This document shows positions 1-12,534 of a DNA stretch of 64,000 nucleotides, in pieces. The DNA comes from Cryptomeria japonica. Its lineage: Eukaryota; Streptophyta; Pinopsida; Cupressales; Cupressaceae. A program made the translations under genes and the position numbers. The notes below the pieces were generated by a model that was not told the origin of the DNA, ran no database searches, and worked only from the letters and a program-made list of their open reading frames with translations. The first letter of the stretch is position 1. The number at the start of each line of letters is the position of its first letter. Location of the stretch: positions 607,670,173 to 607,734,172 of the forward strand of contig NC_081408.1 of the NCBI RefSeq assembly GCF_030272615.1, read 5' to 3'.

Positions 1-654
1 AGCCATTATCATAATACTCATAATTTCATTCATTCATAAGATACGCATCATATTTCCAACACCATAATAAATTTCTACAAATCCAAATATAGCTGGCATA
101 CATTAGATCAAGATTATCCAATCAATGGATCTTTTAGGATTTCAAATTCATAACACATCAAAATGTACACCACAAGGGGAAATGATTCTATAACTTGGTT
201 CAATTACTTTTCTCACCAATCTATCTATCTAACATAGCCCATCCTATTGAATTATAGCATTTATTAATACGGTCAAACATGGTCAACTAAGTTAATCAAA
301 GCTTGGTTGGGGAAGGCCTTACACTACTGGCAAATCTGGTGGTGGGATACGTGGCAACCAATTGGTGGAGTGGCAAGGATTCTTTCCTCAAAAATTTGTG
401 CGAGCTAGAATGTAATGATTACTATGTCAATCAATGATCTCTCATCATGACTTGACTGAGGTAATGGGGAAATGGCTCTTTCTGGTTTTCCCTAATCAAA
501 GATCTAGAAACCTCTTCGGCAATTGGATTTCTTGCCTCATTGTGTGTAATTTTTGCCACTATTTAAATATTTTGTGGGTGTGGCCATTTTTTGTTATTGG
601 TTGGTGCCTTCCTTTGCGAGCCCTATCTCCTACTATTCGGTGACCAAGAGCATA
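1..654. other. Unassigned AT-rich sequence
   Basis: No recognisable gene, RNA or terminal repeat is visible here. Short ORFs (for example a 69-codon one near 434-643) have no family resemblance I can name and overlap an equally long antisense ORF. The last part may be the 5' untranslated region of the + strand ORF that starts at 655. Confidence 0.5.
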
Positions 655-1038
655 ATGGGAGGGGATAAGAATAGACAAGAGCCCTCTACTTGCAAGAAAT
701 GGAAGAAGAATAAAGATGTCTGGTAGGAAGTCATCGATGGAGGTCATGTCCCCTTCTTGGACCGACTTCATAGCCCCTCTCCTCTACTAATGAAGGGATT
801 TGTTAATAGATGGAGAAAAGGGAGTCTCAGGGCTTATGGCATTGATTATCGGATTGATGAAACTTTGGTGGTGACGATCACTGGTTTGGCTATGAATGGC
901 ATAAAATTTTATAGGGATAGGAAAATTGGAGAGGAGGACTTATCGAGTTTCTTTGACAAGGACAAGGAGCGCTCTAGAGTCACCAAGATGACTGATGACG
1001 GCTACAATAGCAAAGACCTCATGGCCCCCTGGGTTGAC
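655..1038 (+). pseudogene. Retroelement-like ORF, N-terminal half, split by copia-1
   Basis: An ATG at 655 opens a reading frame that begins with a basic, Lys-rich stretch, meets an in-frame TAG near 727, then stays open to 1038. The visible pattern is a GIDYRIDE..LVV.ITGLAMNG.KFYRDRK block followed by an acidic-basic linker. The frame stops exactly at the left end of copia-1 and resumes in phase at 8660 (Asp then Met-Val-Glu-Phe) once the insertion and one copy of its 5-bp duplication are removed. This is direct evidence that both halves were one coding sequence. I do not recognise the family. It could be the ORF1 or gag of a LINE-like or other retroelement. Stops show it is no longer functional. 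Confidence 0.6.
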
Positions 1039-2558
1039 TGATAGTTCTGATACTAATTGTTAAGTATAGATGCCAATCTTACAAGATGAGAGGGGGGGTG
1101 AATCATACAAACTTAATCCTCCATAAAAACAATAGATTCAACCTCGGTAACATATACTTCAGCAATGTAACCAAAACTACTAAACATGCAACCTCATAAG
1201 CATATAAACATCATAACACTCATAACACCAGATTTAACGTGTAAGCCCCAATAGGGAGAAACCACTATGGGATTTTAGACCCACTAAGAAATATACTCTT
1301 CTAGAGTATGCTCGGTTAAAAGCAAATCTTGTTAAAGATTACAAACACATTGCTAGATGTGACCCGGTTAAGGGATTTCCCTTAGATTTGTTAGGATCTT
1401 CACCTTGTTAGAGGTGACCTTGTTAAAGGGTTTCAAACACTCAATTAGAATGTCACCTTGCTAGAGTGTTCTACAAATAAGATTGTTAAGTCCACTTGGT
1501 TAAGAGATTTTTTGTCACTTTACAAAATAACAGTAATAAAATATATCTACAACTTCACATCAAAAATGCTAAAAGGATTCTTACTTTCTCAATACAATCT
1601 AGTCATAGGACTCATCTTGTCCCTCTGCTAGGCTCTATACTCTATTAATCAAATAGGTCTTCAAGCTTCTGTGTTCGGTAATCACTATGTAGCATCCTTG
1701 TGCTTACACTTGCCCACATGCATTGTTTATCAACAGTTCCTTATTTATAAACAATTTGCTAACCGCTTTATCTCCTTGATCACATATCCCATGATCAATC
1801 ACAACCATCAGATCTTTAAACTTGACCAGGTTCAATGTATCCTTCGATCTAAAAATATTTTACCTTGCCTTGGAACTTGCATACATTTCTTGGAACTTGT
1901 GCTAGGGTATTGCGGTTCAATTTGAGCTGTAGATCTTCCTGTCAATCTTCCTTTACCATAGATCCTTAAAAAACTTCATGCATGGCATACCAATTATTTA
2001 ATCAATTCCAACTAATCAGCTTCCTTCATTAAATAACGCTTTTAATCATTTAATGCATTCTGTTACAGCTCGGTTGCAACTTGGTAAATACTAAACTTCA
2101 CTCGGTAGACATTCCGCCTTCATTAACGGATAGTGATAACCTTAGGGTTTACTGACTAGGTTCCTTAGGGTTTACCGACTGGGTTCTTTGCTCGGTAACA
2201 TAGTATAGTATTAACCTTACAATCAATAACATATGTAGGATATCAAAACAATCTAAACATCATGATCTCATCATTGTCTAACTCGGTAATAGTTTCCCAT
2301 TGAATAACTTATTTCTCCCCTTATTCATCACAATATTTCTGTGTCTTTTACTAACATCTTTATACTCATCAAATCATACTTCTTAAGATATGGCAACATC
2401 ATGTTGAATTAGAAAATCAATTTCTTCACATCAATGACAAAATAATAATATTAAGATAGTAAACATCCTTAATCAGTTATATCCATAATCATCAACAACC
2501 TTCTCAATATCCTTATTGAAATGCCAACTATCTCTTATTGTATGTTATAATGCCAACA
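1039..2558 (-). repeat. copia-1 3' LTR
   Basis: Matches 7157-8654 along its whole length with scattered substitutions. It contains a second copy of a roughly 20-bp CTTAGGGTTTACYGACTRGG motif near 2140-2190 that the 5' LTR has only once, so the two LTRs have diverged by a small tandem gain or loss. A G-run followed by TGAATCA (about 1088-1104) sits near the LTR end, as in the other copia LTRs of this window. Confidence 0.92.
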
Positions 2559-2571
2559 ATCTCCCCCTTTG
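2559..2571 (-). promoter_or_regulatory. copia-1 polypurine tract
   Basis: On the - strand the sequence CAAAGGGGGAGAT directly precedes the 3' LTR start TGTTGGC. This is the expected plus-strand primer position for an LTR retrotransposon. Confidence 0.85.
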
Positions 2572-2923
2572 GCATTGATAGAAAAACCAATTGATTTGAC
2601 CTACTGTTTCGGATTCAAATTGTTGTGAGATTTTGAAATGCTCTACCCCTGTCATCAGACTTCTCCCCCATATAATAGTCTTCTCCCCCTTTGACAACAA
2701 TGCCATAAAGTAAAGAACTAAAACATAATTTCTTCCGCTGAGAAGTGAATTCCTTGTTGTTATGTGTCAACTCAGTCTCGGTTAGAGCATTATGTCTTCA
2801 ATTCTTGTTCCCTATAATTGTTCCCTGTACACCTTTAGAAAACATCCTAAAGTGTGTAAATAAGCATCAATCCACACATAATATTCTATAGATTCATCAA
2901 ATTGATGCTTTCACCAATCTCTG

Positions 2924-4753
2924 TCAGTGAGTAGAAGATAGGGATAGGACCCCTAACTTACTTTTAAGATACTCAAAAGTGTCCCTTTGCAATGGCTTTG
3001 TGAAGATATCTGCTATTTGTTCCTTTGTGCTAACATACTCCAACACCACTTTCTTCTCTTGAACTTCTTCTCTAAGATAATGATATTTGATAGAAATATG
3101 CTTTGTCTTAAAGTGCATAATAGGATTCTTTGAAATGTTAATGGCACTAGTATTGTCACAGAATATAGTTACTGGCTCGATACATTTCTCATTTATACCT
3201 TCCAACAATTGTTTGATCCATGCTATATTAGTACAATTCAATGCTGTAGTAACATATTTAGCTTAAGCTATTGACTGTGAAAAACATCCTTGTTTCTTGC
3301 TAAGCTAACTCACTAGTCTTTCTCCTAAAAAGAAAGCTCCTCCACTTGTGCTTTTTCTGTCATCAATGTTGCATGCTTAATCAACATCAGTAGAAACTTT
3401 TAAATCAAAGTCATTTCCTTTCTGATATACTAAGCCATAATCCTCAATACCTTTCAAGTATCTAAAAATTCTCTTGATTGTTGTCATGTGTGTTTCCTTG
3501 GGATTTGCAAAAAATCTTGCAACTATACCTACTGCATGTGCTATGTCTGGTCTATTGTGAACAACATGTTGTAGCTTTCCGATCATGGATTAGTAAAGTG
3601 TATCATCAACAGATACAGATTCATCATTCTTTGATAATTTAGAGTTGGTAGTCATAGGAGTACTTACTAGTTTTGAGTCCTCCATTCCAAATTTCTTCAA
3701 GATTTCCTTTATGTACTTGCATTGAGTAATGAAAATCTCATCTTTCATTTTCAGTATTCGTAAACCTATAAAATAGTTTATCTCACCAATTAATGACATC
3801 TCAAATTCTTTTCTCATTTCATTTCCAAAGTTCTTGCATAAAGAGTCATTTCCACAAAAGATAATATCATCAACAAATATGGCTGAGATCAGTATTCCAT
3901 TTTCATCATTCTTCATGTACATATTGTTGTTTTCACTTGTCCTTATAAAACCAATCTTGATTAAATAAGAGTGCAATCTCTCATACCATGCTCTAGGTGC
4001 TTCTTTTAGACCATATAAAGCTTTGTTCAATTTACATACCTGATCTTTATTCTCTCCTTCAACAAATCTTTCAGGTTGTTCAATAAAAACTTCTTCTTCT
4101 AATATTCCATTCAGAAATATAGATTTGACATCCATTTGATATACCTTGAAATTTTTGAAAGCAACATATGCCAACAATGTTCTTACTCCTTCATGGCTTT
4201 CCATAGGTGCAAAAGTCTCACCATAATCAATTCCCTCTTCTTGAGCATAACCTTTGCAAACTAGTCTTTCTTTATTTCGAATGACCTCACCTTTTTCATT
4301 CAGCTTATTTCTGAAAATCCACTTTGTACCAATTACATTTTTGTCCTTTGGTCTTTGGACAAGTGTCCATGTGTCATTGTTCTTGATTTTATCAATGTCT
4401 TCTGTCATACCATTTATCCAATCTTCACTGTTAAATGTCTCTTTCACTATTCTCGGTTCAAATTCAGATATCAGACATGTGTTCTATCTCAGTTTGTTCC
4501 TTGTCATCATTGGATCATCCTTATCTCCTATAATCTGACTTGATGCATGATTCCTTCTAACATACTTGGCTAATATAGGCTTGGTAGGTTCTGTATGATC
4601 TTCTTCATCACTTGGGAACTGGACATTATCTTTATTCTCTTCAGCAGCTTTCTCGGTAGGACTTCTCAATTGAACATATACAAATCCTTCATAATCTTCT
4701 GGTTCTTTGGAGTTTCCTTCATCATTTCTTTCTACAAATTCATCAATTTTCAC
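2924..4753 (-). pseudogene. copia-1 reverse transcriptase and RNase H
   Basis: The frame 3590-4447 holds the copia RT (Pfam RVT_2 type): motifs NEKGEVIRNKERLVCKGY, GIDYGETFAPM, YQMDVKSIFLNG, LYGLKEAPRAWYERL and the catalytic FVDDII box, which is intact here. The downstream RT thumb (RPDIAHAVG, RIFRYLKG) continues at 3377-3586 after a stop. RNase H follows at 2924-3241 with CDNTSAI, TKHISIKYHYLRE and ADIFTKPL. A connector to integrase lies at 4484-4753. Several in-frame stops and a small shift separate the pieces, so this is a decayed polyprotein segment whose RT active site survives. Confidence 0.9.
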
Positions 4754-5755
4754 ATTTGCACTTTCTCTATTTTGTTAGATGATTTGATCAGACATTTAAA
4801 TGCTATACTTTTTCAAGAATAACCAAGAAATGTTCCTTCTTCACTTTTCTGATCAAACTTTTCATTTTTATCGTCTTTGTGTACATAGCATCTACTTCTA
4901 AAGATTTTGAAGTAACTTACATTAGGTTTCTTGTCATACCAGATTTCATATGGTGTCTTCAAAGTACCTTTCTTCAGTTGTACTCAGTTCAGGGTGTAAA
5001 CTGTTGTGCTTATTGCTTCTCTGCAAAATGTTTGTGGCACTTTCTTTTCAATCATTAGGGTTCTGGCACAATCCACAATAGATCTATTTCTTCTCTTAGC
5101 TATCCCATTCTATTGTGGAGTTCTCGGTGCAGAGACTTGTCTTTTTATACCATGATCATTGCAGAATAAGTTAAAACTCATCAGAAGTGAATTCTCCTCC
5201 TCTATCAGATCTAAGACATTCCAATTGTCTTCCTATTTCATTTTCAACTCTTGCCTTGTACTAGTTAAACATTTGAAAAGCTTCTGATTTTTCTTTTAAA
5301 AACATTACTGACATCATCCTTGAGTAATCATCCACAAATAATATGAAATATTTATCACCATAATAACTTTGAACTTTCATAGGACCACAAAGATCAGTGT
5401 GCACAAGATCTAAAATTCCCTTGGAAGTGTAGGACTTACTTGCAAAGCTTGATCTTGTCATCTTACCCATCTGACATCCTTGACACATAGCATTCTCAGG
5501 TTTTTCCAAACTTGGTAGACCTCTTACTTGGTGCTTCTTGCTTATTTTGATCAAATTATCAAAATTTACATGACAAAACGTTTTATGTCATAACCAGGTA
5601 TCATCTATCTTTTCATATAGACACTTGTTCCTAGTTGAGTCCAGATGAACTATGTTACCTTTTGTTTGAGTCCTGGTAGCAGCTAACTTTCCATGCTTGT
5701 CATGAACTTTGACAATTCCTTTTTGAAATTCTATTTGGTAACCTGTGTTGTTTAG
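4754..5755 (-). pseudogene. copia-1 integrase region
   Basis: The best piece is 5261-5554: a GAG-pre-integrase tail with a C..C pair (CQGCQMGK), then HTDLCGPMKVQSYYGDKYFILFVDDYSR, which is the start of the integrase catalytic core with its first Asp residues. Downstream towards 4754 the core and C-terminal part can be followed only across stops (a broken WRSD/GGEF-like and CVIP-like region). Integrase would insert the cDNA into the genome; here it is inactivated. Confidence 0.8.
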
Positions 5756-7091
5756 CTATGCTACACTCAACAAATTATATTTCAAACCTTCAACCCAATA
5801 AACATCATTACATTTAGCATTGTCAAGAAGTGTTATGGATCCTTTACCTTTTACCGGACATGGTACATCATTACCAAATATTACATAACCTCCATCATAA
5901 TCTTCTAGTTTAACAAACTTGAGTTTATCACTTGTCATGTGATGTGAGCATCCACTATCTATGATCCAAGAATCATTACTATTTATGTGAGATATTAGGG
6001 CTTTTTCTTCGTACCTTTCTTCATCTGATCCATCTTTGATAGCCACATAAACTACTTCCTTTGTATTAGTTTCATTTGATTCCTAATCGGCTATTAGGCA
6101 TGACTTTCTATCTTTTCTTCTAAAGTCTCGGTATCCTCTGTAATGATTATTTTTCTATTTTTCATCTCGGTAATCTCTCTTTTCAGTAGAATCTTTGTCA
6201 GGATAGTTAGAAGCCATATTTCCTATCTTATCACAATTGAAACATTTCAAAGGTAGTTTTCCTTTATACTTACCTTTGCCTCTTGGTAACCTTCTCGCTA
6301 ATAGTGCTTCAAACTCTTCTTGCTTTCTGATTTCCTCATACAATTTGTGTACTTCTTCCATGTTCTTACAAAATCTTTCACTTGCTCCATTGTGATTCCC
6401 TTCATAATACTTACTCATTCTATCATTGTAATCATTAGATTCACCAAGATGAAAAGAACTGAATGCAGATTCAACTTTATTTACCGAAGACCCCTATTAT
6501 CAAAATTACTTAATTCAAATGCATGTAGCTTACCAATAGTAGCATCCAAAGAAATTGGCATATTGGGTACAGACCTCAATTCATTCATTGCAGAGACTTG
6601 GATTGAATAAGCAGGTAGAAGGGTTCTTAATAACTTACTTGTGACATCATTTTCTTCAATGGTTCCTCCTGCTCCTTTGATTTGATTGACAATATCCTTT
6701 AGTCTGTACTATACTGGGTTAACTTCTCATATTCATTCATCCTCATAGATTCAAGTTGTCCTCTTAGACTATCCACTTTTTCTCTTTGAACATGTTCATC
6801 ACCTCCATACATAGATATGAGCTTGTCCCACATTGGCTTCGCATCATTGCAGCCTTCTAGATCATTAAACTCTGAGTCAGTCAATGCAGATGTTATTTTA
6901 ATCATTGCTTGAATATGTTCTTGCTTTGCCTTTATCTCTTCCATTGTCAATGGATAGGTGCTAGGTGTAATGAAATCATTCTCCAGATAATATACAACAT
7001 ATTCTCCAACTCTTGATAGGTGCAGCTTCATCCTTTTTTGCCATGTAGAGAAACTAGACTTGTTCAGCTTCGGTGCATCCCTCTTATACAT
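5756..7091 (-). pseudogene. copia-1 gag and protease
   Basis: Gag starts at the ATG at 7091 just inside the primer site (MYKRDAPKLNKSSFSTWQKRMK) and runs through the UBN2-type capsid region to a zinc knuckle at 6155-6418. The knuckle reads CFNCDKIGNMASNYPD, so the CCHC His has become Asn and the last Cys has become Tyr. The protease follows at 5756-6046 with an intact WIIDSGCSHHMT active site. Stops lie between 6418 and 6699 and near 6085. Gag and protease are in the usual copia order. Confidence 0.87.
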
Positions 7092-7142
7092 CTTTGGATC
7101 TTATCCTCAAGTACCTTTAAACTTTTTCTTCCAGAGTCCAAA

Positions 7143-7156
7143 GCTCTGATACGAAT
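7143..7156 (-). promoter_or_regulatory. copia-1 primer binding site
   Basis: On the - strand ATTCGTATCAGAGC follows the 5' LTR end. It matches the plant copia consensus TGGTATCAGAGC, complementary to the 3' end of initiator-Met tRNA, with one mismatch. Confidence 0.85.
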
Positions 7157-8654
7157 TGATAGTTTTGATACTAATTGTTAAGTACAGATGCCAAGCTAAC
7201 AAGATGAGAAGGGGGGGGGTGAATCATACAAACTTAATCTTCCATAAAAATAACAAATTCAACCTCGGTAGCATATACTTCAGCAATATAACCAAAATTG
7301 CTAAACATGCAAACTCATAAGCATATAAACATCATAACACTCATAACACCAGATTTAACGTGGAAACCCAAATAGGGAAAAATCACTGTGGGATTTCGGA
7401 CCCACTAAGAAATATACTCTTCTAAGTATGCTTGGTTAAAAGCAAACCTGTTAAAGATTACAAACACATTGCTAGATGTGACCCGATTAAGGGATTTCCC
7501 TCATATCTGTTAGGATCTTCACCTTGTTAGAGGTGACCTTGTTAAAGGGTTTCAAACACTCAATCAAAATGTCACATTGCTAGAGGGTTTTACAAATAAG
7601 ACTGCTAAGTCCACTCGGTTAAGAGATTTTCTGTCACTTTACAAAATAATAGTAATAAAATATATCTTCAACTTCACATCAAAAATGCTAAAGCAGATTC
7701 TTATTTTCTCAATACAATCTAGTCATAGGACTTATCTTGTCCCTCTGCTAGGCTCTATACTCTATTAATCAAATAGGTCTTCAAGCTTCTGTGCTCGGTA
7801 ATCACTATGTAGCATCCCCATGCTTACACTTGCCCGCATGCAATGTTTATCAACAATTCCTTATTTATAAAAAATTTGCTAACCGCTTAATCTCCTTGAT
7901 CGCATATCCCATGATAAATCATAGTCATCAGATCTTTAACTTGACTAAGTTTAATGTATCCTTCGATCTGAAAACATTTTACCTCACCTTGGAACTTGCA
8001 TACATTTCTTGGAACTTGTGCTAAGGTATTGCGGTTCAATCTGAGCTATAGATTTTCCTGCTTATCTTCCTTTACCATAGATCCTTAACAAATTTCATGC
8101 ATGACATACCAATCATTTCATCAATTCTAGCCCATTAGATTCCTTCATTAAATAACAATTTTAATCATTTAATGCATTCTATTATAGCTCGGTTGCAACT
8201 CGGTAAATACTAAACTTCACTCGGTAGACATTCCGCCTTCATTAACCGATAGCGATAACCTTAGGGTTTACCGACTAGGTTCCTTGTTTGGTAACATAGT
8301 ATAGTATTAACCTTACAATCAACAACATATGTAGGGTATCAAAACAATCTAAACATCATGATCTCATCATTGTCTAACTTGGTAATAGTTGCCCATTGAA
8401 TAACTTATTTCTCCCCTTATTCATCACAATCTTTCAATGTCTTTTATCGACATCTTTATACTCATCAAATCATACTTCTTAAGATATGGCAACACCATAC
8501 TGAATTAGAAAATCAATTTCTTGACATCAATGACAAAATAATAATATTAAGATAGTAAACATCCTTAATCAGTTATATCTATAATCATCAACAACCTTCT
8601 CAATATCCTTATTGAAATGCCAACAATCTCTTATTGTTTGTTATAATGCCAACA
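7157..8654 (-). repeat. copia-1 5' LTR
   Basis: Partner of 1039-2558. It ends at the primer binding site on one side and at the CTGAC copy of the target duplication on the other. The G-run near its inner end is nine or ten bases long against seven in the 3' LTR. Confidence 0.92.
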
Positions 8655-9803
8655 CTGACATGGTTGAGTTTATAATGAGGTATATTACCCTTGATGGAAG
8701 GTATGCCAACATCTTTTCCTACCATGTCACTATCTTAAATCATTTTAGGCCCAGTAAAATCATCTCTATCTCATTCTATCTGGCCTCCTCCCTTGAAAAT
8801 AGCCTGGAAAAACATTTGGAGAACCCTAACAACCCTATTCTCCATGAGGGAATTATTGTCCTTATCATGGAGCATGCTAAATCTCTCAAAATTGTGCCCC
8901 CTCTTACTGAGACTAGCCTATAGACTAATACCCAGGATGTCTCTGACTCAGAAATGGACCTAGAAGAAAGTGGGTTTCCTATTAATAACCCTGAATATGA
9001 ACCTATAGATGAAGGGGAGATGATGGTTACCCCTAGGATGTTCGGTAGTAAGAATCCTCCTAGATGAGCAGCTAGCAAATACAAAACCACCAAAAAATTC
9101 ATCTCCAAGGCCAAGCCCCTCTCCAAAAAGAAAAATATGGCATCTAAGGACCATAGCCCAAAGATTATGGACTAGGGGATTAAGTTGGACATTCCTATCA
9201 ATGTCTTGAAAGAAAAATAGGGGACCATAGCCAATGAAGAGAACAGAGGGAATCAAAGGACTAGTAATCTAATGAATCTGGTTATGGAAGCTACCAGAAA
9301 CCAAGAGAGCTACTGGAAGTGGGTTGAGCACAAAATTGATACCCTCAAAATGGGGTTAAAGAGATAATTGATATCTTCACTGCTTCCCCTGGGCCTAGCA
9401 AACTAGAGAAACTCATGATTATGACACAAAAACTCTCCTAGGATGTTGAGGTGATGGAATGTAATCACAAACAAAGGAATAAGGTGGAGCAATCCATGGA
9501 GGAGATTAAGAAAAATCCCAAGAACCTGGTCGACATAAGTAAAGAAGCCATGAACAACAGTATTGAGGGGCTTGAAAAGATTAATGCCATGGTTGTTGAT
9601 TATAGATCCTACCACAACAAACTGGTGAAAGATCTTGGAGGAGATGATATGGCTGCTAGAGACAACAAAACCACTGGGCCTAGTTCTAGAACTAGGAGCA
9701 GAAGCAACAATAAGGGTACCTCCAGATTCATTATGGAGGAGCTAGAGGAAATCAATAGGATTTCCATCCAAAAGAACAAGGATCTGGTGCTCTCTCTTAA
9801 CTA
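8655..9803 (+). pseudogene. Retroelement-like ORF, C-terminal half
   Basis: Continues the frame of 655-1038 after copia-1. The stretch 8660-8923 includes YITLDGRYANIFSYHV.ILNHFR and a region predicted helical. After a TAG at 8921 the frame goes on with an acidic segment and Lys-rich patches to about 9367. A frameshift then moves it to 9451-9804, a charged, coiled-coil-like C-terminus ending in TAA. The whole would be a roughly 500-residue basic protein, as expected of a nucleic-acid-binding gag or ORF1, but no zinc knuckle or enzymatic motif is present. Family not recognised. Confidence 0.5.
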
Positions 9804-9970
9804 AGAGCTTTCTCTTTTGTTTTTTATTTTTTGTCTACATTTCCTTTATTTTCATGACTGCTAGGGGTTGCTCCCTTGTCTTGTTGTTGTTTCATGTCTG
9901 TTTGGCTAATGGCCAATTGTTGTAAAAATTTTGGTTTTGGGTCAATGTAAAACCCATTTGTCCTTATCAA
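9804..9970 (+). repeat. Possible LINE-like 3' tail
   Basis: A T-rich 3' region ends TTGGTTTTGGGTCAATGTAA, then AACCC and a TTATCAAAAA terminus, abutting copia-2a sequence at about 9971. A short A-run ending at a sharp junction with an unrelated element is what a non-LTR retroelement 3' end looks like. No ORF2 lies between the upstream ORF and this tail. Assignment is an inference. Confidence 0.35.
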
Positions 9971-10913
9971 AAACTAGTTCAACTCTTTGTTCCAGTACAG
10001 GTGCTACTGGTTTAGATATAATCATTTCCACTATCGTTTCCTTCTTATAAACTCTGATTTGACTTCTATTTAGCTCATGTACTTTGACATTAGCATTCTC
10101 CACAATTCTCTGCAATATCTTGTTATAACATCTATATTTTTTTCTTTCATTAGAATAACCAAGAAATATGCCTTCATCACATCTAGGATCAAATTTCCCA
10201 ATAATATCATCTCTCCTGATATAACATTTACTAGATAAAATTCTAAAATACTTAACAATAGGTGTATTGCCAAACCATAATTCATAAGGTGCCTTATCGG
10301 TTTCTCCATTGATATGTACTTTGTTGAATGTATAAACCACTGTGCTCACTGCTTCTCTCCAGTAGATATGAGGTACATTAGCTTCCATCATCATTTTTCT
10401 CGTAGCATCCAAGATAGTTTTATTCTTCCTTTCCACAACTCCATTCTACTGAGATGTTTGGGGAGCAGAAAACTGTCTTCTTATACCATTCTTGTCACAA
10501 AAGTTATTAAACTCATCGGATGTGAATTCTCCACCATGATCTGATCTCCAACATTTAATTTTCAATCTTGTCTTAGTTTCCACTTTAGCCTTAAAGATTT
10601 TAAACTTTTCAAGTGCTTTAGATTTTTCTTTTAGAAAAGTAACCCACATCATTCTAGAATGGTCATCAATGATTAGCATGAAATATCTATCACCTTGAAA
10701 ACTTTTAACTCTATCAAGGCCACACAAATCAGTATGAATAAGATCAAGAACATCATTTGATTTATCTTGTATACTCCTAAAAGAGGTTCTAAATTGTTTA
10801 TCCATTTGACATTCTTTACATACTAGATTATAGGGTTTCATAATCTTAGGTATACCCTTAACTGCCTTAGTTGAACTGATCTTCACAATGCAATCAAAAT
10901 TCACATGACACAA
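9971..10913 (-). pseudogene. copia-2a integrase
   Basis: 10446-10913 carries GAG-pre-integrase (MCHVNFDCIVKI, CKECQMDKQ) and the catalytic core: HTDLCGLDRVKSFQGDRYFM, DDHSRMMWVTFLKEKS, and WRSDHGGEFTSDEFN. A single stop (TAG near 10444) separates it from 9942-10436, which continues with MERKNKTILDATRKMMMEAN, the third acidic region, and the C-terminal RCDEGIFLGYSNE motif. The last residues before the truncation match copia-2b at 32700-32840. Reading past 9971 is into foreign sequence. Confidence 0.88.
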
Positions 10914-10943
10914 CCTTTTATGCCATAGCCAACTCTCATCAAT

Positions 10944-12476
10944 CTACATAATAAAACATGTCTTTTCACCAAAGTTCAAATGAAATATATTACCTTTTGT
11001 CTTTGTACCGGTTGCAATCTCTAAGATAGATCTGTTAATGATTTTGCATTTCCCATCCTTGAACTGTAGTTGAAATACCTTATCTAGAAATTGACCTAAA
11101 GTCAAAAGATTATGCCTCAAACCTTCAACATAATAAACCTTATCAGTATTGTTCTTACCATCCAATGATATAGTTCCTTTTCCTTTGATCATACATGCCT
11201 TTTCATCTACAAATCTAACTAGACCACCATCAAATTCTTGCAAAGATAGAAGCTTCCCTTTATCTCTAGTCATATGATGTGAACAACCACTGTGAATTAA
11301 CCATTCATCCTTGTCTTCAATTTTAGTAGCAAGTGCCTTCTCTTCAAGTATATTATCTTCCAGTGCTAGATCATCTTCCTTGATAGCCAGGAATACCCAT
11401 TCCTTCCAATTGTCGGATCCACTAGAAGAGTCTTCTACCGGTTCATCATCAAAATCAGTAATGCCTTCCTCATCTGCTATGTAGCATGATTTGTCACTAT
11501 TTTTATTGTATTTATACTTGTTGTAATATCCAAGGTTACGCTTAAAAGATCTTCTAACTCTTTCTTCAAATCTTGAATTCCTTTCAGGACATATTGATGA
11601 AAAATGGCCAATCTTATTACATGCAAAACATTTAAAAGGTTCTTTTCCTTCATACATACTTCCTACCAGTCCTTTAGGTACTCTTCTAGAAAATAGTGCA
11701 TCAAGTTGCTCAAAATCATCATCTTCTCTCTTGATATCTTCCAATTCCTTTGCATATAAAGATTTCCAGTATTACTTATCAATTGTAGATGTAGATGCAT
11801 GAAAAGAAGGTTTAGACTTCACAGCTCTAGAAGGTCCAAATTCTTCAAGCTCACAAGAAAAAAGTTCCCCAACCAATGTATCTCTATTGACAGATGAATT
11901 AGCCAATGTTTTCAACTCATTAATAGAAGTAACCTTCATTTTGTAAGTTGGTGGTAGGGCTCTTAGGACTTTAGAAACAATTTCATCTTTGCTTTGATTT
12001 CCACCATAATATTGAATTCCCATAACAATCTCCTTTAACCTTTCCATGAATGTAGTAATCCTTTCATCTTCTTCTATCTTCAGGTTTTCATATCTCACTC
12101 AGTAACCATCAAGTTTAGCAATTTTCATTGTAGGGTCACCTTCATTAATAGTCTCCAATTTATCCCATGCCTTTCTATATGATTTGTTGGTTAATCCCAT
12201 TAATTGATGATCAAAAAGTGCACACAAGAGTGCTTCTCTTTCTCTACAATCATTCTCAAGCTCCTTGTCCAGGTTTTCCGGAGGAGGATTACCAAATCTC
12301 GGATTATAGGATGTGACACCATTCTATGTGATATCCCAAATCTCCTTGCCAAGACATCTCATATGAGTCTCCATCTGAATCTTCCATACTGTGTAATTTG
12401 TTCCATCAAGCCTCAAAATACTCCTTCAAAAGATAGATCCAAAAGAACTGGATGAACTTGAACTGTTAGTCACCAT
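10944..12476 (-). pseudogene. copia-2a gag and protease
   Basis: Gag begins at an ATG at 12476 and runs past stops to 11772-12098 (UBN2-type: RYENLKIEEDERITTFMERL, VLRALPPTYKMKV) and into 10944-11744, where the zinc knuckle CFACNKIGHFSSIC is intact. The protease site reads WLIHSGCSHHMTRD, so the catalytic Asp of the DSG triad has become His. The adjoining KVYYVEGLRHNLLTLGQ block is typical copia. The missing Asp alone would inactivate polyprotein processing. Confidence 0.88.
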
Positions 12477-12522
12477 AGGGTCTTCCTCAAGCGGTTAAGC
12501 TTTCTCCAGAGAGTACCAAATA

Positions 12523-12534
12523 TCTAATACCAAT
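12523..12534 (-). promoter_or_regulatory. copia-2a primer binding site, decayed
   Basis: On the - strand ATTGGTATTAGA follows the LTR. It matches TGGTATCAGAGC in its first part with a C-to-T change and a degenerate tail. Confidence 0.7.

Larger units (their letters stand above)
1039..8654 (-). mobile_element. Complete Ty1/copia retrotransposon, copia-1
   Basis: Two LTRs of about 1.5 kb (1039-2558 and 7157-8654) flank gag, protease, integrase, RT and RNase H in copia order, all on the - strand. The primer binding site lies next to the right-hand (5') LTR and a polypurine tract next to the left-hand (3') LTR. On the + strand the LTRs begin TGATAG and end CCAACA, so the element itself runs TGTTGG to CTATCA. 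Flanks TTGAC (1034-1038) and CTGAC (8655-8659) are a 5-bp target duplication with one mismatch. It inserted into the ORF at 655-1038/8660-9803. Coding regions carry stops and frameshifts, so it cannot now move by itself. Confidence 0.93.

Noticed and set aside
1671-1925. ORFs inside copia-1 LTRs (also 7791-8024)
   Set aside because: They differ in length between the two LTRs and show no family. They are chance frames in LTR sequence.
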